Positions 18,667-26,088 of a stretch of 64,000 nt of DNA are shown piece by piece. The notes beneath the pieces are model-generated. The model searched no databases. It worked only from the letters and a program-made list of their open reading frames with translations, and was not told where the DNA came from. The stretch's first letter is position 1; every line of letters starts with the position of its first letter. The DNA comes from Shewanella vesiculosa (GTDB taxonomy: Bacteria > Pseudomonadota > Gammaproteobacteria > Enterobacterales > Shewanellaceae): positions 3,952,501-4,016,500 of the forward strand of contig NZ_CP073588.1 in NCBI RefSeq assembly GCF_021560015.1. The letters are read 5' to 3'. Made by a program: the position numbers and the translations under genes.

Positions 18667-20423
18667 AGCCTAAGTTAAAAATGCGGTTAGGAGATCTTCT
18701 TGTTCAAGAGCTGATTATTACTGATGTACAGCTACAACAAGCATTAGCGGAGCAGCGCAATTCAGGTAAAAAGCTTGGTCGTACACTGATTGATTTAAAC
18801 AGTATTACTGAAGATCAGTTACTTAAGTTTTTATCTCAGCAACTTAATTTGCCATATTTGGATATTAGTCGTCGCCCAATTGCTGCCGACGTGGTCAATA
18901 TTCTTCCTGAAGTACAAGCTAGGCGTTATCGTGCCTTAGTAGTAGAAAGTCATGCTGATCATGTGTTAGTGGCCATGAGCGATCCAGCCGACTTGCAGGC
19001 TATCGATAATATTGAAGTGTTAGTTGCGCCTAAACAGTTAATGATTGCCGTAGCGCCAGAACAACAATTACTCGATGCATTTGATAACCTCTACCGCCGC
19101 ACCGGACAAATCGCCGAAATAGCCGGTAAGCTCGATGAAGAATATGCTGCTGATGACATGTTCGATTTGGCTAATTTAACCCAAAGTGATAGTGATAACG
19201 AAACCACAGTGGTCAAGTTATTACAGTCTATTTTCGAAGATGCGGTGCAAATGCGTGCGTCAGATATTCACATTGAACCCGGCGATAAAGTCTTGCGCAT
19301 CCGCCAACGTATTGATGGTCAATTGCATGAAAACACCCTAAGCGAAGTTAATATTGCATCGGCACTAGTGTTACGGCTGAAACTGATGGCTGGGCTAGAT
19401 ATTTCAGAGAAACGTATGCCACAAGATGGTCGTTTTCATATGGAAATCAAAGGTCATAAAATCGACGTGCGGATGTCGACCATGCCAATTTATCACGGCG
19501 AATCTGTGGTGATGCGTTTATTAGATCAAACAACTGGACTGCGCACCTTAGATGAAACTGGCATGCCACCGCATATTGTGGCGCGAATTCGTAAACAGAT
19601 TAAACGCCCTCACGGTATGTTGTTAGTGACCGGGCCAACGGGTAGCGGTAAAACCACCACTTTATACGGTATTTTAAGTGAGCTTAATACGGCTGACAGA
19701 AAGATTATCACCGTAGAAGATCCGGTGGAATATCAATTACCACGCATTAACCAAGTTCAAGTTAACCATAAGATTGGTTTAAATTTTTCCAATGTACTGC
19801 GTACCACTCTTCGCCAAGATCCCGACATTATCATGGTGGGCGAAATGCGTGACCAAGAAACCGTTGAAATTGGTCTTCGAGGCGCATTAACCGGTCACTT
19901 TGTATTGTCGACCTTGCATACCAATGACGCGGTGACCAGTGCGTTACGATTACTCGATATGGGCGCTGCCAGTTATTTGGTGGCGAGTGCACTGCGCGTT
20001 ATTATTGCTCAGCGCCTTGTTAGGCGTGTTTGTCATAATTGCGCCATTGATTATCAGCCTTCCGCCGCAGAGCGCAGTTGGCTTAGTAGTGTGACTAAAA
20101 AAGATATTAGCAGCGCGACATTTAAAGTAGGCCGTGGTTGTCAAACCTGTAATGGTTCGGGGTATCGTGGCCGAATTGGTATTTTTGAAATACTTGAGCT
20201 TGATGACAACATGATTGACGCCATGCGTACTGGTAATCCTCAAGATTTTGCTCGTGCAGCGCTGCGCAGTCCTAATTTTATCCCACTGGCACATTCTGCG
20301 ATGGAGTATTTATTCCTTGGTACGACAACACTCGAAGAAGTATCAAAACTGGTTGAAGATGTTAGTGAGTCGACAGTGCCGTTGTCGGAAGATTTGGTTA
20401 GTCAACAAGATATTGGGTTGTAA
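18663..20423 (+). CDS. mshE: MSHA pilus extension ATPase MshE, with MshEN c-di-GMP-binding domain
   Basis: The hexameric GspE/PilB-type ATPase that powers pilus polymerisation from the cytoplasmic side. The 586-residue product has the N-terminal MshEN domain with two copies of the nucleotide-binding pattern (RLGDLLVQ...LQQALAEQ from residue 8; KLGRTLID...LLKFLSQQLNLP from 37). Family work shows that such domains bind c-di-GMP and control MSHA pili. The ATPase core carries GPTGSGKT (324-331), an Asp box (TVEDPVEYQ), Walker B (IIMVGEMRD), a His box (LSTLHTND), and a zinc-binding C-terminal insert with two CxxC pairs (CHNC, CQTC). The ribosome-binding site AGGAG precedes ATG 18663. Confidence 0.96.
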   Translation: MKPKLKMRLGDLLVQELIITDVQLQQALAEQRNSGKKLGRTLIDLNSITEDQLLKFLSQQLNLPYLDISRRPIAADVVNILPEVQARRYRALVVESHADHVLVAMSDPADLQAIDNIEVLVAPKQLMIAVAPEQQLLDAFDNLYRRTGQIAEIAGKLDEEYAADDMFDLANLTQSDSDNETTVVKLLQSIFEDAVQMRASDIHIEPGDKVLRIRQRIDGQLHENTLSEVNIASALVLRLKLMAGLDISEKRMPQDGRFHMEIKGHKIDVRMSTMPIYHGESVVMRLLDQTTGLRTLDETGMPPHIVARIRKQIKRPHGMLLVTGPTGSGKTTTLYGILSELNTADRKIITVEDPVEYQLPRINQVQVNHKIGLNFSNVLRTTLRQDPDIIMVGEMRDQETVEIGLRGALTGHFVLSTLHTNDAVTSALRLLDMGAASYLVASALRVIIAQRLVRRVCHNCAIDYQPSAAERSWLSSVTKKDISSATFKVGRGCQTCNGSGYRGRIGIFEILELDDNMIDAMRTGNPQDFARAALRSPNFIPLAHSAMEYLFLGTTTLEEVSKLVEDVSESTVPLSEDLVSQQDIGL

Positions 20424-20425
20424 CA

Positions 20426-21640
20426 ATGCCAATATATCAATATCGAGGTCGTAACTCACAAGGGCTGGCTGTTAGTGCACAGCTTGAATCTGCTAATGAA
20501 AGTGCCGCTGCCGACGCTTTACTCTCTCGTGGAATTATTCCACTGGAATTACGTGAAGTAAAAAATAAGCAATCATTTTCAATGAGCTTATTTCGCAGTA
20601 AAGTGTCATTAGAAGAGTTACAAATTTTTAGTCGACAAATGTACTCATTAACTCGTTCAGGTATTCCCATTTTAAGAGCTATTGCTGGTTTATCTGAAAC
20701 CACTCATTCCGATCGAATGAAAACAGCCTTAGATGATATTTCAGTTCAGCTTACTTCAGGTCGACCACTTTCTTCGGCAATGAATCTTCATCCAGATATA
20801 TTTGATTCATTATTTGTATCGATGATCCATGTTGGTGAAAATACCGGTAAGTTAGAAGATGCCTTTATCCAGCTATCTGGCTATATCGAGCGTGAGCAAG
20901 AAACACGTCGACGGATTAAAGCGGCAATGCGTTATCCCATGTTTGTGTTGATCGCCATTACCATCGCAATGATTATTCTCAATATTATGGTTATCCCTAA
21001 ATTTGCCGATATGTTCTCTCGTTTCGGCGCAGAGTTGCCATGGGCGACAAAAATATTAATTGGTACGTCTAATCTGTTTGTTAATTTCTGGCCTCATATG
21101 ATAGTGCTATTAATTGCTGTGGTAGTGGCGATTCGGTATTGGCATCATTCCGAAAAGGGTGAGAAGCAATGGGATTTATGGAAACTGCATATTCCTGTGG
21201 TGGGTTCCATTATTGAGCGCTCAACGTTATCGCGTTATTGTCGCTGTTTTTCGATGATGCTCAGTGCTGGTGTGCCTATGACTCAAGCATTAAGTTTGGT
21301 CGCTGATGCGGTCGATAATGCTTATATGCATGATAAAATTGTCTCGATGCGCCATGGTATTGAATCAGGCGAGTCAATGCTCAGGGTATCTAATAGCAGT
21401 CAATTATTCACTCCGTTAGTATTGCAAATGGTGGCGGTGGGCGAAGAGACGGGTCAAATCGATCAACTATTAAATGACGCTGCTGATTTTTATGAAGGTG
21501 AGGTCGATTATGATTTAAAAAATCTGACGGCTAAATTAGAACCTATTCTTATTGCGTTTGTCGCTGGTATTGTCTTGATACTGGCACTGGGTATTTATCT
21601 GCCTATGTGGGATATGCTTAATGTGGTCAAAGGCGGTTAG
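20426..21640 (+). CDS. mshG: MSHA pilus inner-membrane platform protein MshG (PilC/GspF-like)
   Basis: The polytopic platform protein that couples the ATPase to pilin polymerisation. The 404-residue product starts MPIYQYRGRNSQG and contains two GspF domains, each followed by membrane helices. Helices are at about 168-190 (YPMFVLIAITIAMIILNIMVIP), 212-232 (LFVNFWPHMIVLLIAVVVAI) and the C-terminus (LIAFVAGIVLILALGIYLPMWDM). Paired motifs such as PILRAIAGLSETTH and PMTQALSLVADAVDN mark the two repeats. It begins 2 bp after mshE. Confidence 0.95.
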   Translation: MPIYQYRGRNSQGLAVSAQLESANESAAADALLSRGIIPLELREVKNKQSFSMSLFRSKVSLEELQIFSRQMYSLTRSGIPILRAIAGLSETTHSDRMKTALDDISVQLTSGRPLSSAMNLHPDIFDSLFVSMIHVGENTGKLEDAFIQLSGYIEREQETRRRIKAAMRYPMFVLIAITIAMIILNIMVIPKFADMFSRFGAELPWATKILIGTSNLFVNFWPHMIVLLIAVVVAIRYWHHSEKGEKQWDLWKLHIPVVGSIIERSTLSRYCRCFSMMLSAGVPMTQALSLVADAVDNAYMHDKIVSMRHGIESGESMLRVSNSSQLFTPLVLQMVAVGEETGQIDQLLNDAADFYEGEVDYDLKNLTAKLEPILIAFVAGIVLILALGIYLPMWDMLNVVKGG

Positions 21641-21660
21641 CATATAATGCAAGTTATTCA

Positions 21661-22263
21661 TTGGGTACTGGCATGTTGAGCCAACAAAAAGCAGATGATG
21701 ACCTGATTAAAGTGTATGGGCGAGTCATTGCTATTGTGGTGGTGTTAGTACTGTTGAGTATTGTTGGCATACGTTCTTTTAATTCCACCTCCAATATAGG
21801 TGGCCGTGGTTTAGAGTTCGAACATAATCGTTTTTTAAATGTCTTAGCTATGGTGCGCAGTCAATGGTTAGCTTCCGGCAGGCCACACCGGATGCAATTA
21901 TCTTGGCATAACAAGGTGCCTAATGTGACACCAAGTAAGGTCGCAGATGACAATCTTGATTCAGACTCACAAGCTGACACTATCAGAAATGATAAGATTA
22001 ACGACGATTTTGATGCCGACTTAGTCGGTACCGATAACTGGGTGTCTTTATCTAACCAAGGTTGGCCAATTATTGATACCAATGATGTACAAGGTTGTGC
22101 ACAGTTGTGGGCGCAGTTATTGGCCAATAATGTTCAAGAGCTCAATATTGCGGTAGATTATCAGTCTGATGATCATGTGTGTCGCTACTATTCAAATAAC
22201 AAAGCCAGTTTGAGTTATCAGCTCCAGACGGGCAGAGTCATTTTTTTGATGAGTGACAGATAA
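21661..22263 (+). CDS. mshF: MSHA biogenesis protein MshF
   Basis: A bitopic protein of up to 200 residues with a transmembrane segment near 26-44 (IAIVVVLVLLSIVGI), followed by a pilin-like periplasmic part (FEHNRFLNVLAMVRSQWLASGRPHRMQLSW). It lacks the GFxLIE prepilin signature, as expected for MshF. The longest frame starts with TTG at 21661; ATG at 21673 (MLSQQKADDD) is the more likely start, though neither has a strong ribosome-binding site. The exact function in pilus assembly is unknown. Identity rests on size, topology and its place between mshG and mshB. Confidence 0.78.
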   Translation: MGTGMLSQQKADDDLIKVYGRVIAIVVVLVLLSIVGIRSFNSTSNIGGRGLEFEHNRFLNVLAMVRSQWLASGRPHRMQLSWHNKVPNVTPSKVADDNLDSDSQADTIRNDKINDDFDADLVGTDNWVSLSNQGWPIIDTNDVQGCAQLWAQLLANNVQELNIAVDYQSDDHVCRYYSNNKASLSYQLQTGRVIFLMSDR

Positions 22264-22372
22264 AATTTGTATCATCCATGTTAAAATTTAAATAAGCTGC
22301 TAATATCAGTGAAGTTATCGCTGAACCAGTATGTATCCCTGTTGTAGGCACTATAGAGAAGAGTAAGATATT

Positions 22373-22978
22373 ATGAAATTGAAACAACAAGGTTTTTCAT
22401 TGATCGAGTTGGTCATTGTTATTGTTATTCTCGGTTTATTGGCTGCAACGGCAATTCCGCGTTTTTTGAATGTCACCGATGATGCTGAAGACGCCAGTGT
22501 CGATGGTGTTGCTGGCGGTTTAGCCACAGCGGTGAGTTTTGTGCGTGCACAATGGGAAGTTGATGGTCGTCGGAATAGTAATGTGATTTTAGACGGGACG
22601 AATGTGTCGTTAGATACGCGGTTTGGTTTTCCTACCGGGACCACCAATACCGATGCTACAGCCATGACAAATGAAGCATGTCAGGAAGTATTTAATGCAG
22701 TGTTGCAAAACGCACCTAGAAATGTGCTTTTTAACCAAGATGCTCGTCAACAACGTTACACCGTAAGAATGCAAAATGGTGTCGGTGGTTCATCTACGAG
22801 TATTGATGGCCAAGTCGTTGCAGGGCTTGATTTATGCGTTTATCATCAAGTTGCAACGTTAGCGCTTAACCAAACGTCGGGAGTCGCAACACCCACTCCA
22901 GATTTAGATACCGTCGGTGCAAACGGAATTACATACAATGCCGGTACGGGTCAGGTCGTATCATTTACTAACAACTAA
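22373..22978 (+). CDS. mshB: MSHA prepilin-like protein MshB
   Basis: A 201-residue type IV prepilin. The leader is MKLKQQG with cleavage before F8 (GFSLIELVIVIVILGLLAATAIPRF split by the prepilin peptidase site G/F), Glu at mature position 5, and a hydrophobic N-terminal helix. The globular part has two cysteines (NEACQEV, LDLCVYH) suited to a disulphide. A good ribosome-binding site (GAAGAG) lies upstream. A gap of 110 bp separates it from mshF, and may hold the start of the structural half of the cluster. It is thought to be a minor pilin. Confidence 0.92.
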   Translation: MKLKQQGFSLIELVIVIVILGLLAATAIPRFLNVTDDAEDASVDGVAGGLATAVSFVRAQWEVDGRRNSNVILDGTNVSLDTRFGFPTGTTNTDATAMTNEACQEVFNAVLQNAPRNVLFNQDARQQRYTVRMQNGVGGSSTSIDGQVVAGLDLCVYHQVATLALNQTSGVATPTPDLDTVGANGITYNAGTGQVVSFTNN

Positions 22979-23017
22979 TTTGATTTACCCATTTATTTTT
23001 TATAGAGGTTACTTAAT

Positions 23018-23551
23018 ATGCAAAAGCAACAAGGTTTTACATTGATCGAATTAGTGGTTGTGATCATTATTCTCGGTATTTTAGCGGTAACAGCAGCGCC
23101 TAAGTTTATCAATCTTCAAGGTGATGCTCGCGTTTCTGCGTTATCAGGCATGAAAGCGGCAATTCAGGGCGCTAATACCTTAGTTTATTCAAAGGCTGCA
23201 TTAGCTGGTAAAGAAAAGGGTGATGCTACTAATGGTACTGCGACATTAGATATTTCTGGTACAACCGACACAACTGATGATGTAAATATTGTTTATGGCT
23301 ATATTAAAGCCGCAAAGACAGACTTAGAAGCCGCATTAGATGTAACATTTGCTGCTGGTGCTGATGGCGTTGCCGCTGTTACGGATCCAGTTACAGTTGC
23401 TGATTGGATTATCAAAGCCGATGATCCAGCTGCTGGCAGTGTTAAAATTTGGCAAGCCGGAGCACCTGCGGCATGTTCTTTTACTTATACTCAAGCAACT
23501 TCATCAGCAACTCCAGTGCTTTCTCAAGTTCCTGATGCATCAAATTGTTAA
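23018..23551 (+). CDS. mshA: MSHA major pilin MshA
   Basis: The 177-residue structural subunit of the mannose-sensitive haemagglutinin pilus, used for surface attachment. The leader MQKQQG is cut before F7 ([18 protein letters not shown]), Glu5 is present, and the mature protein ends with a Cys pair (AACSFTY ... DASNC) typical of the D-region disulphide. The middle is rich in Ala, Thr and Asp ([16 protein letters not shown]), the most variable part of the pilin and the surface-exposed part in relatives. A strong ribosome-binding site (AGAGGTTA) and a strong terminator immediately downstream fit a highly expressed major subunit. Confidence 0.93.
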   Translation: MQKQQGFTLIELVVVIIILGILAVTAAPKFINLQGDARVSALSGMKAAIQGANTLVYSKAALAGKEKGDATNGTATLDISGTTDTTDDVNIVYGYIKAAKTDLEAALDVTFAAGADGVAAVTDPVTVADWIIKADDPAAGSVKIWQAGAPAACSFTYTQATSSATPVLSQVPDASNC

Positions 23552-23564
23552 TGAGTGTTAATAG

Positions 23565-23593
23565 AAAAAACCTGCTTAGGCAGGTTTTTTTTT
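23565..23593 (+). terminator. Strong terminator after mshA
   Basis: AAAAAACCTGC pairs with GCAGGTTTTTT around a TTAG loop, ending in a run of nine T. It lies inside the cluster and would attenuate transcription into mshCDOPQ, keeping the minor pilins below MshA. Confidence 0.92.
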
Positions 23594-23677
23594 GAATATT
23601 TTGAGTTAAAAAAGAGATTAATTGACTCACTTGGTTTTTCTGTAAAACGGTACAAGGTAATAAATAAACAGACAGTA

Positions 23678-23706
23678 TTGGCTGTATTTGCCATACTAGA
23701 TAAACT
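23678..23706 (+). promoter_or_regulatory. Candidate promoter for mshCDOPQ
   Basis: TTGGCT (23678-23683) and TAAACT (23701-23706) are separated by 17 bp. An overlapping alternative is TTGCCA with TATAAG (spacer 15). It lies in the 235-bp gap between the mshA stop and mshC, downstream of the mshA terminator, where a promoter would be needed. Confidence 0.45.
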
Positions 23707-23786
23707 AGTATAAGTCTCTGACACTACTACGGTTTAATGCTGTTAGGTGTCGAAGTGTTCAACGTATACAATGAGGACATCACACT

Positions 23787-24266
23787 GTGAGTCAACAACG
23801 CAACATTCAGCTGGGGTTTACCTTAGTTGAATTGGTTACCACCATGATTGTGATTGGTATTATAGCCGTGACTGTGTTGCCACGTCTGTTGTCCGACTCT
23901 TCTTATAGCGCCTACAGTTTACGTAATGAATTTATCAGTGAATTACGTCAAGTCCAGCTTAAAGCAATGCAAAATACCGATCAGTGTTATCAAATTGATG
24001 TGACAGCAAGCGGGTATACTTTGCGCCATTTTAGCGGAAGAACTGCTAGCTTATGCACAAACCAAGTTCGCATAGAGCAATCACAAACCTTCAGCGGTGG
24101 TGCCCATATCGCGTTAGCCAGTAATGCGAGTCAGGCTTTTTCAATCACCTTTGACGAGCAGGGCCGTATGGTATCTCCAGCGTGTTCAGGTAATTGCTTT
24201 AATGCTGTTGCAGATGAAACCTTAGCTATTGCGGTTGAGTCAGAGGGGTATATTTATGCTCAGTAA
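23787..24266 (+). CDS. mshC: MSHA minor pseudopilin MshC
   Basis: A 159-residue prepilin-like protein with cleavage signature QLG/FTLVELVTTMIVIGIIAV and Glu5. The C-terminal part has several cysteines (DQCYQID, ASLCTNQ, SPACSGNCF). With MshD, MshO and MshP it should form the initiating tip complex. The start codon is GTG at 23787 (GTG AGT CAA CAA) with GAGGA upstream. Its 3' end overlaps mshD by 11 bp. Confidence 0.9.
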   Translation: MSQQRNIQLGFTLVELVTTMIVIGIIAVTVLPRLLSDSSYSAYSLRNEFISELRQVQLKAMQNTDQCYQIDVTASGYTLRHFSGRTASLCTNQVRIEQSQTFSGGAHIALASNASQAFSITFDEQGRMVSPACSGNCFNAVADETLAIAVESEGYIYAQ

Positions 24267-24816
24267 GTCGCAATCGTGTCAACATGATCATCATCATCAA
24301 CAACGCTTGCAACTATCTCGACGTCAGCGTGGCTTTACCCTGATTGAACTCGTTATCGGTATGATAGTGATTGGCATCGCGATTGTAATGATCACTAGCA
24401 TGTTGTTCCCTCAAGCAGATAGAGCGGCGACGACATTACAAAGAGTGCGCTCTGCTGAGTTGGCTCATTCGGTTATGAATGAGATTTGGGGCAAGCGTTA
24501 TGATCAAAATACCAATCCCAATGGCGGTGTTCCGGCGTGCAATGCTCCAACAGGCATTGTTTGTTCTGCGGCTCTTGGCAAGGATGGTGAAGACCGCGAC
24601 GATTTCAACGATGTTGATGATTATGATGGGTTAGATCAAACACAAAACATGCTCAACTCAAGCCAAACCTATGCCCAAGCTTATCCCAATTATCGCTTGA
24701 ACGTGTCAGTAGCCTATCTTGACTCGTCAACGCAGGCGCAAAAATTAATTACTGTAGACGTTACAACCCCTGCCAGTGAAGTGATCACTTACCAAGCGGT
24801 AAGGAGTAACTACTAA
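24256..24816 (+). CDS. mshD: MSHA minor pseudopilin MshD
   Basis: A minor prepilin. The start is placed at ATG 24256 (MLSKSQSCQHDHHHQQ) because GAGGGG lies 8 nt upstream; an in-frame start at 24229 would lie further inside mshC. The leader is unusually long and rich in His, Gln and Arg before the [22 protein letters not shown] cleavage site with Glu5. The product has 186 residues. An Asp-rich loop (DGEDRDDFNDVDDYDG, about residues 113-128) could bind a metal such as calcium; this is inference. Its stop overlaps the mshO start by 1 nt. Confidence 0.9.
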   Translation: MLSKSQSCQHDHHHQQRLQLSRRQRGFTLIELVIGMIVIGIAIVMITSMLFPQADRAATTLQRVRSAELAHSVMNEIWGKRYDQNTNPNGGVPACNAPTGIVCSAALGKDGEDRDDFNDVDDYDGLDQTQNMLNSSQTYAQAYPNYRLNVSVAYLDSSTQAQKLITVDVTTPASEVITYQAVRSNY

Positions 24817-25643
24817 TGCAGCAGTATCGCCATCCAAAAATAGCGGGATTTACCTTAATTGAAATGGTTACGGTTATTTTAATTTTAGGGATTATTGTGG
24901 TTGGAATAAGCAGTTTTGTTATTTTTGGTACCCGCATTTTTGTTGAATCAAGCGCAGTTGATCAGGTACTCAGTCAAAGCCGTTTTGGCATTGAACGGAT
25001 AACCCGCGATATTCGCCGCGCAGTGCCCAATAGTATGCGAGTGCTAACAGCGACTGATGGCAGTTATCAATGCCTGGAATTATTACCTATTAGTGCCAGT
25101 ACATCGTATATTGATGCGCCGTTTTTCCCGCAACCAGTGCAAAATACGTTAACCGCGATTAAAAGTGTTCGTTCTATTAATGCTGCTCAATCAGTGCTGA
25201 TTTATCCTTTAACCGCTAGCGAGGTTTATAACCCTCAAGGATTAACAGCAAAGCGTTTTCTGGTGCAAAGTGTGGCTGAAAGCGGAGATCTCCTGACTAT
25301 TACCTTAACCCAAAGTATTCGCTTTACCGAAGCGTCGCCATTAAAACGCTTGTATGTTGCCCAGAGTCCACTCAGTTACTGTTTTATTAACACCGCGGGT
25401 AATGTTGATTTACGCTTATACCAACAATATGGCTATAAGGCTGTGCAGCCCTCTCCAGCGGATATGGGGAATGGCGTCTTGATGGCACAAAATATTACTA
25501 ATACTTTAACCATTAATCCGGCAATCATTTTAACGCCAGCAACATTAGTGACTAATGCTATAGTGCATTTACAGCCTAGATTTAGGGTGAATGGCGAGAC
25601 GTTTCAATATCAACATCAAGTGCAGGTGATGAATGTACCCTAA
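24816..25643 (+). CDS. mshO: MSHA minor pseudopilin MshO
   Basis: A 275-residue GspJ/PilW-like minor pilin. The prepilin site is KIAG/FTLIEMVTVILILGIIVVG with Glu5. After the N-terminal helix it reads SAVDQVLSQSRFGIERITRDIRRAVPNSMRV, the pattern common to PilW/GspJ proteins. AAGGAGT precedes ATG 24816, which overlaps the mshD stop (TAATG). Confidence 0.92.
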   Translation: MQQYRHPKIAGFTLIEMVTVILILGIIVVGISSFVIFGTRIFVESSAVDQVLSQSRFGIERITRDIRRAVPNSMRVLTATDGSYQCLELLPISASTSYIDAPFFPQPVQNTLTAIKSVRSINAAQSVLIYPLTASEVYNPQGLTAKRFLVQSVAESGDLLTITLTQSIRFTEASPLKRLYVAQSPLSYCFINTAGNVDLRLYQQYGYKAVQPSPADMGNGVLMAQNITNTLTINPAIILTPATLVTNAIVHLQPRFRVNGETFQYQHQVQVMNVP

Positions 25644-26088
25644 ACTGAAATTGCCGCAATATTCTCAACAAGGCAGTGCATTAATCATTGGTATTTTTGT
25701 GCTGACAGTGATGTTTTTACTGGCGGCGAGTTTAATCCGTATTGTCGGTGATGCAGATGAATCTGTGAACATGGAAGTGTGGGGCACTCGAGCTTTATTT
25801 AGTGCCAATAGCGGTGCTGATGCGGCGTTGGCTGAGTTATTTCCAGTTGATGGCACTGTGGCAACTTGTACTAATGTTAGCTCAACATGGACACCGCCAA
25901 ATAACATCGTTGGATTTCATAATTGTAGTGTCACCATTAGTTGTAACACCGCCAACGTTGGCAGTGTTGTTCAATATCGAATTAATAGTTTAGCGGTATG
26001 CGAAACCGGTAACTGTGCAGGAAGCTCAAACAGTTCAACGTGTTTACGAGTCAGTCGCCAAGTGGAGGTAGAAGCCCGTGCGCAATAA
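25633..26088 (+). CDS. mshP: MSHA biogenesis protein MshP (PilX/GspK-like)
   Basis: A 151-residue protein with an N-terminal hydrophobic helix after SQQG/SALIIGIFVLTVMFLLAASL. This resembles PilX-class minor pilins, where Ser or Ala can replace Phe and the usual Glu5 is absent. Downstream, WGTRALFSANSGADAALAELFP is typical of PilX. Six cysteines occur in the last 80 residues. The gene overlaps mshO and mshQ by 11 bp on either side. Confidence 0.88.
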   Translation: MYPKLKLPQYSQQGSALIIGIFVLTVMFLLAASLIRIVGDADESVNMEVWGTRALFSANSGADAALAELFPVDGTVATCTNVSSTWTPPNNIVGFHNCSVTISCNTANVGSVVQYRINSLAVCETGNCAGSSNSSTCLRVSRQVEVEARAQ

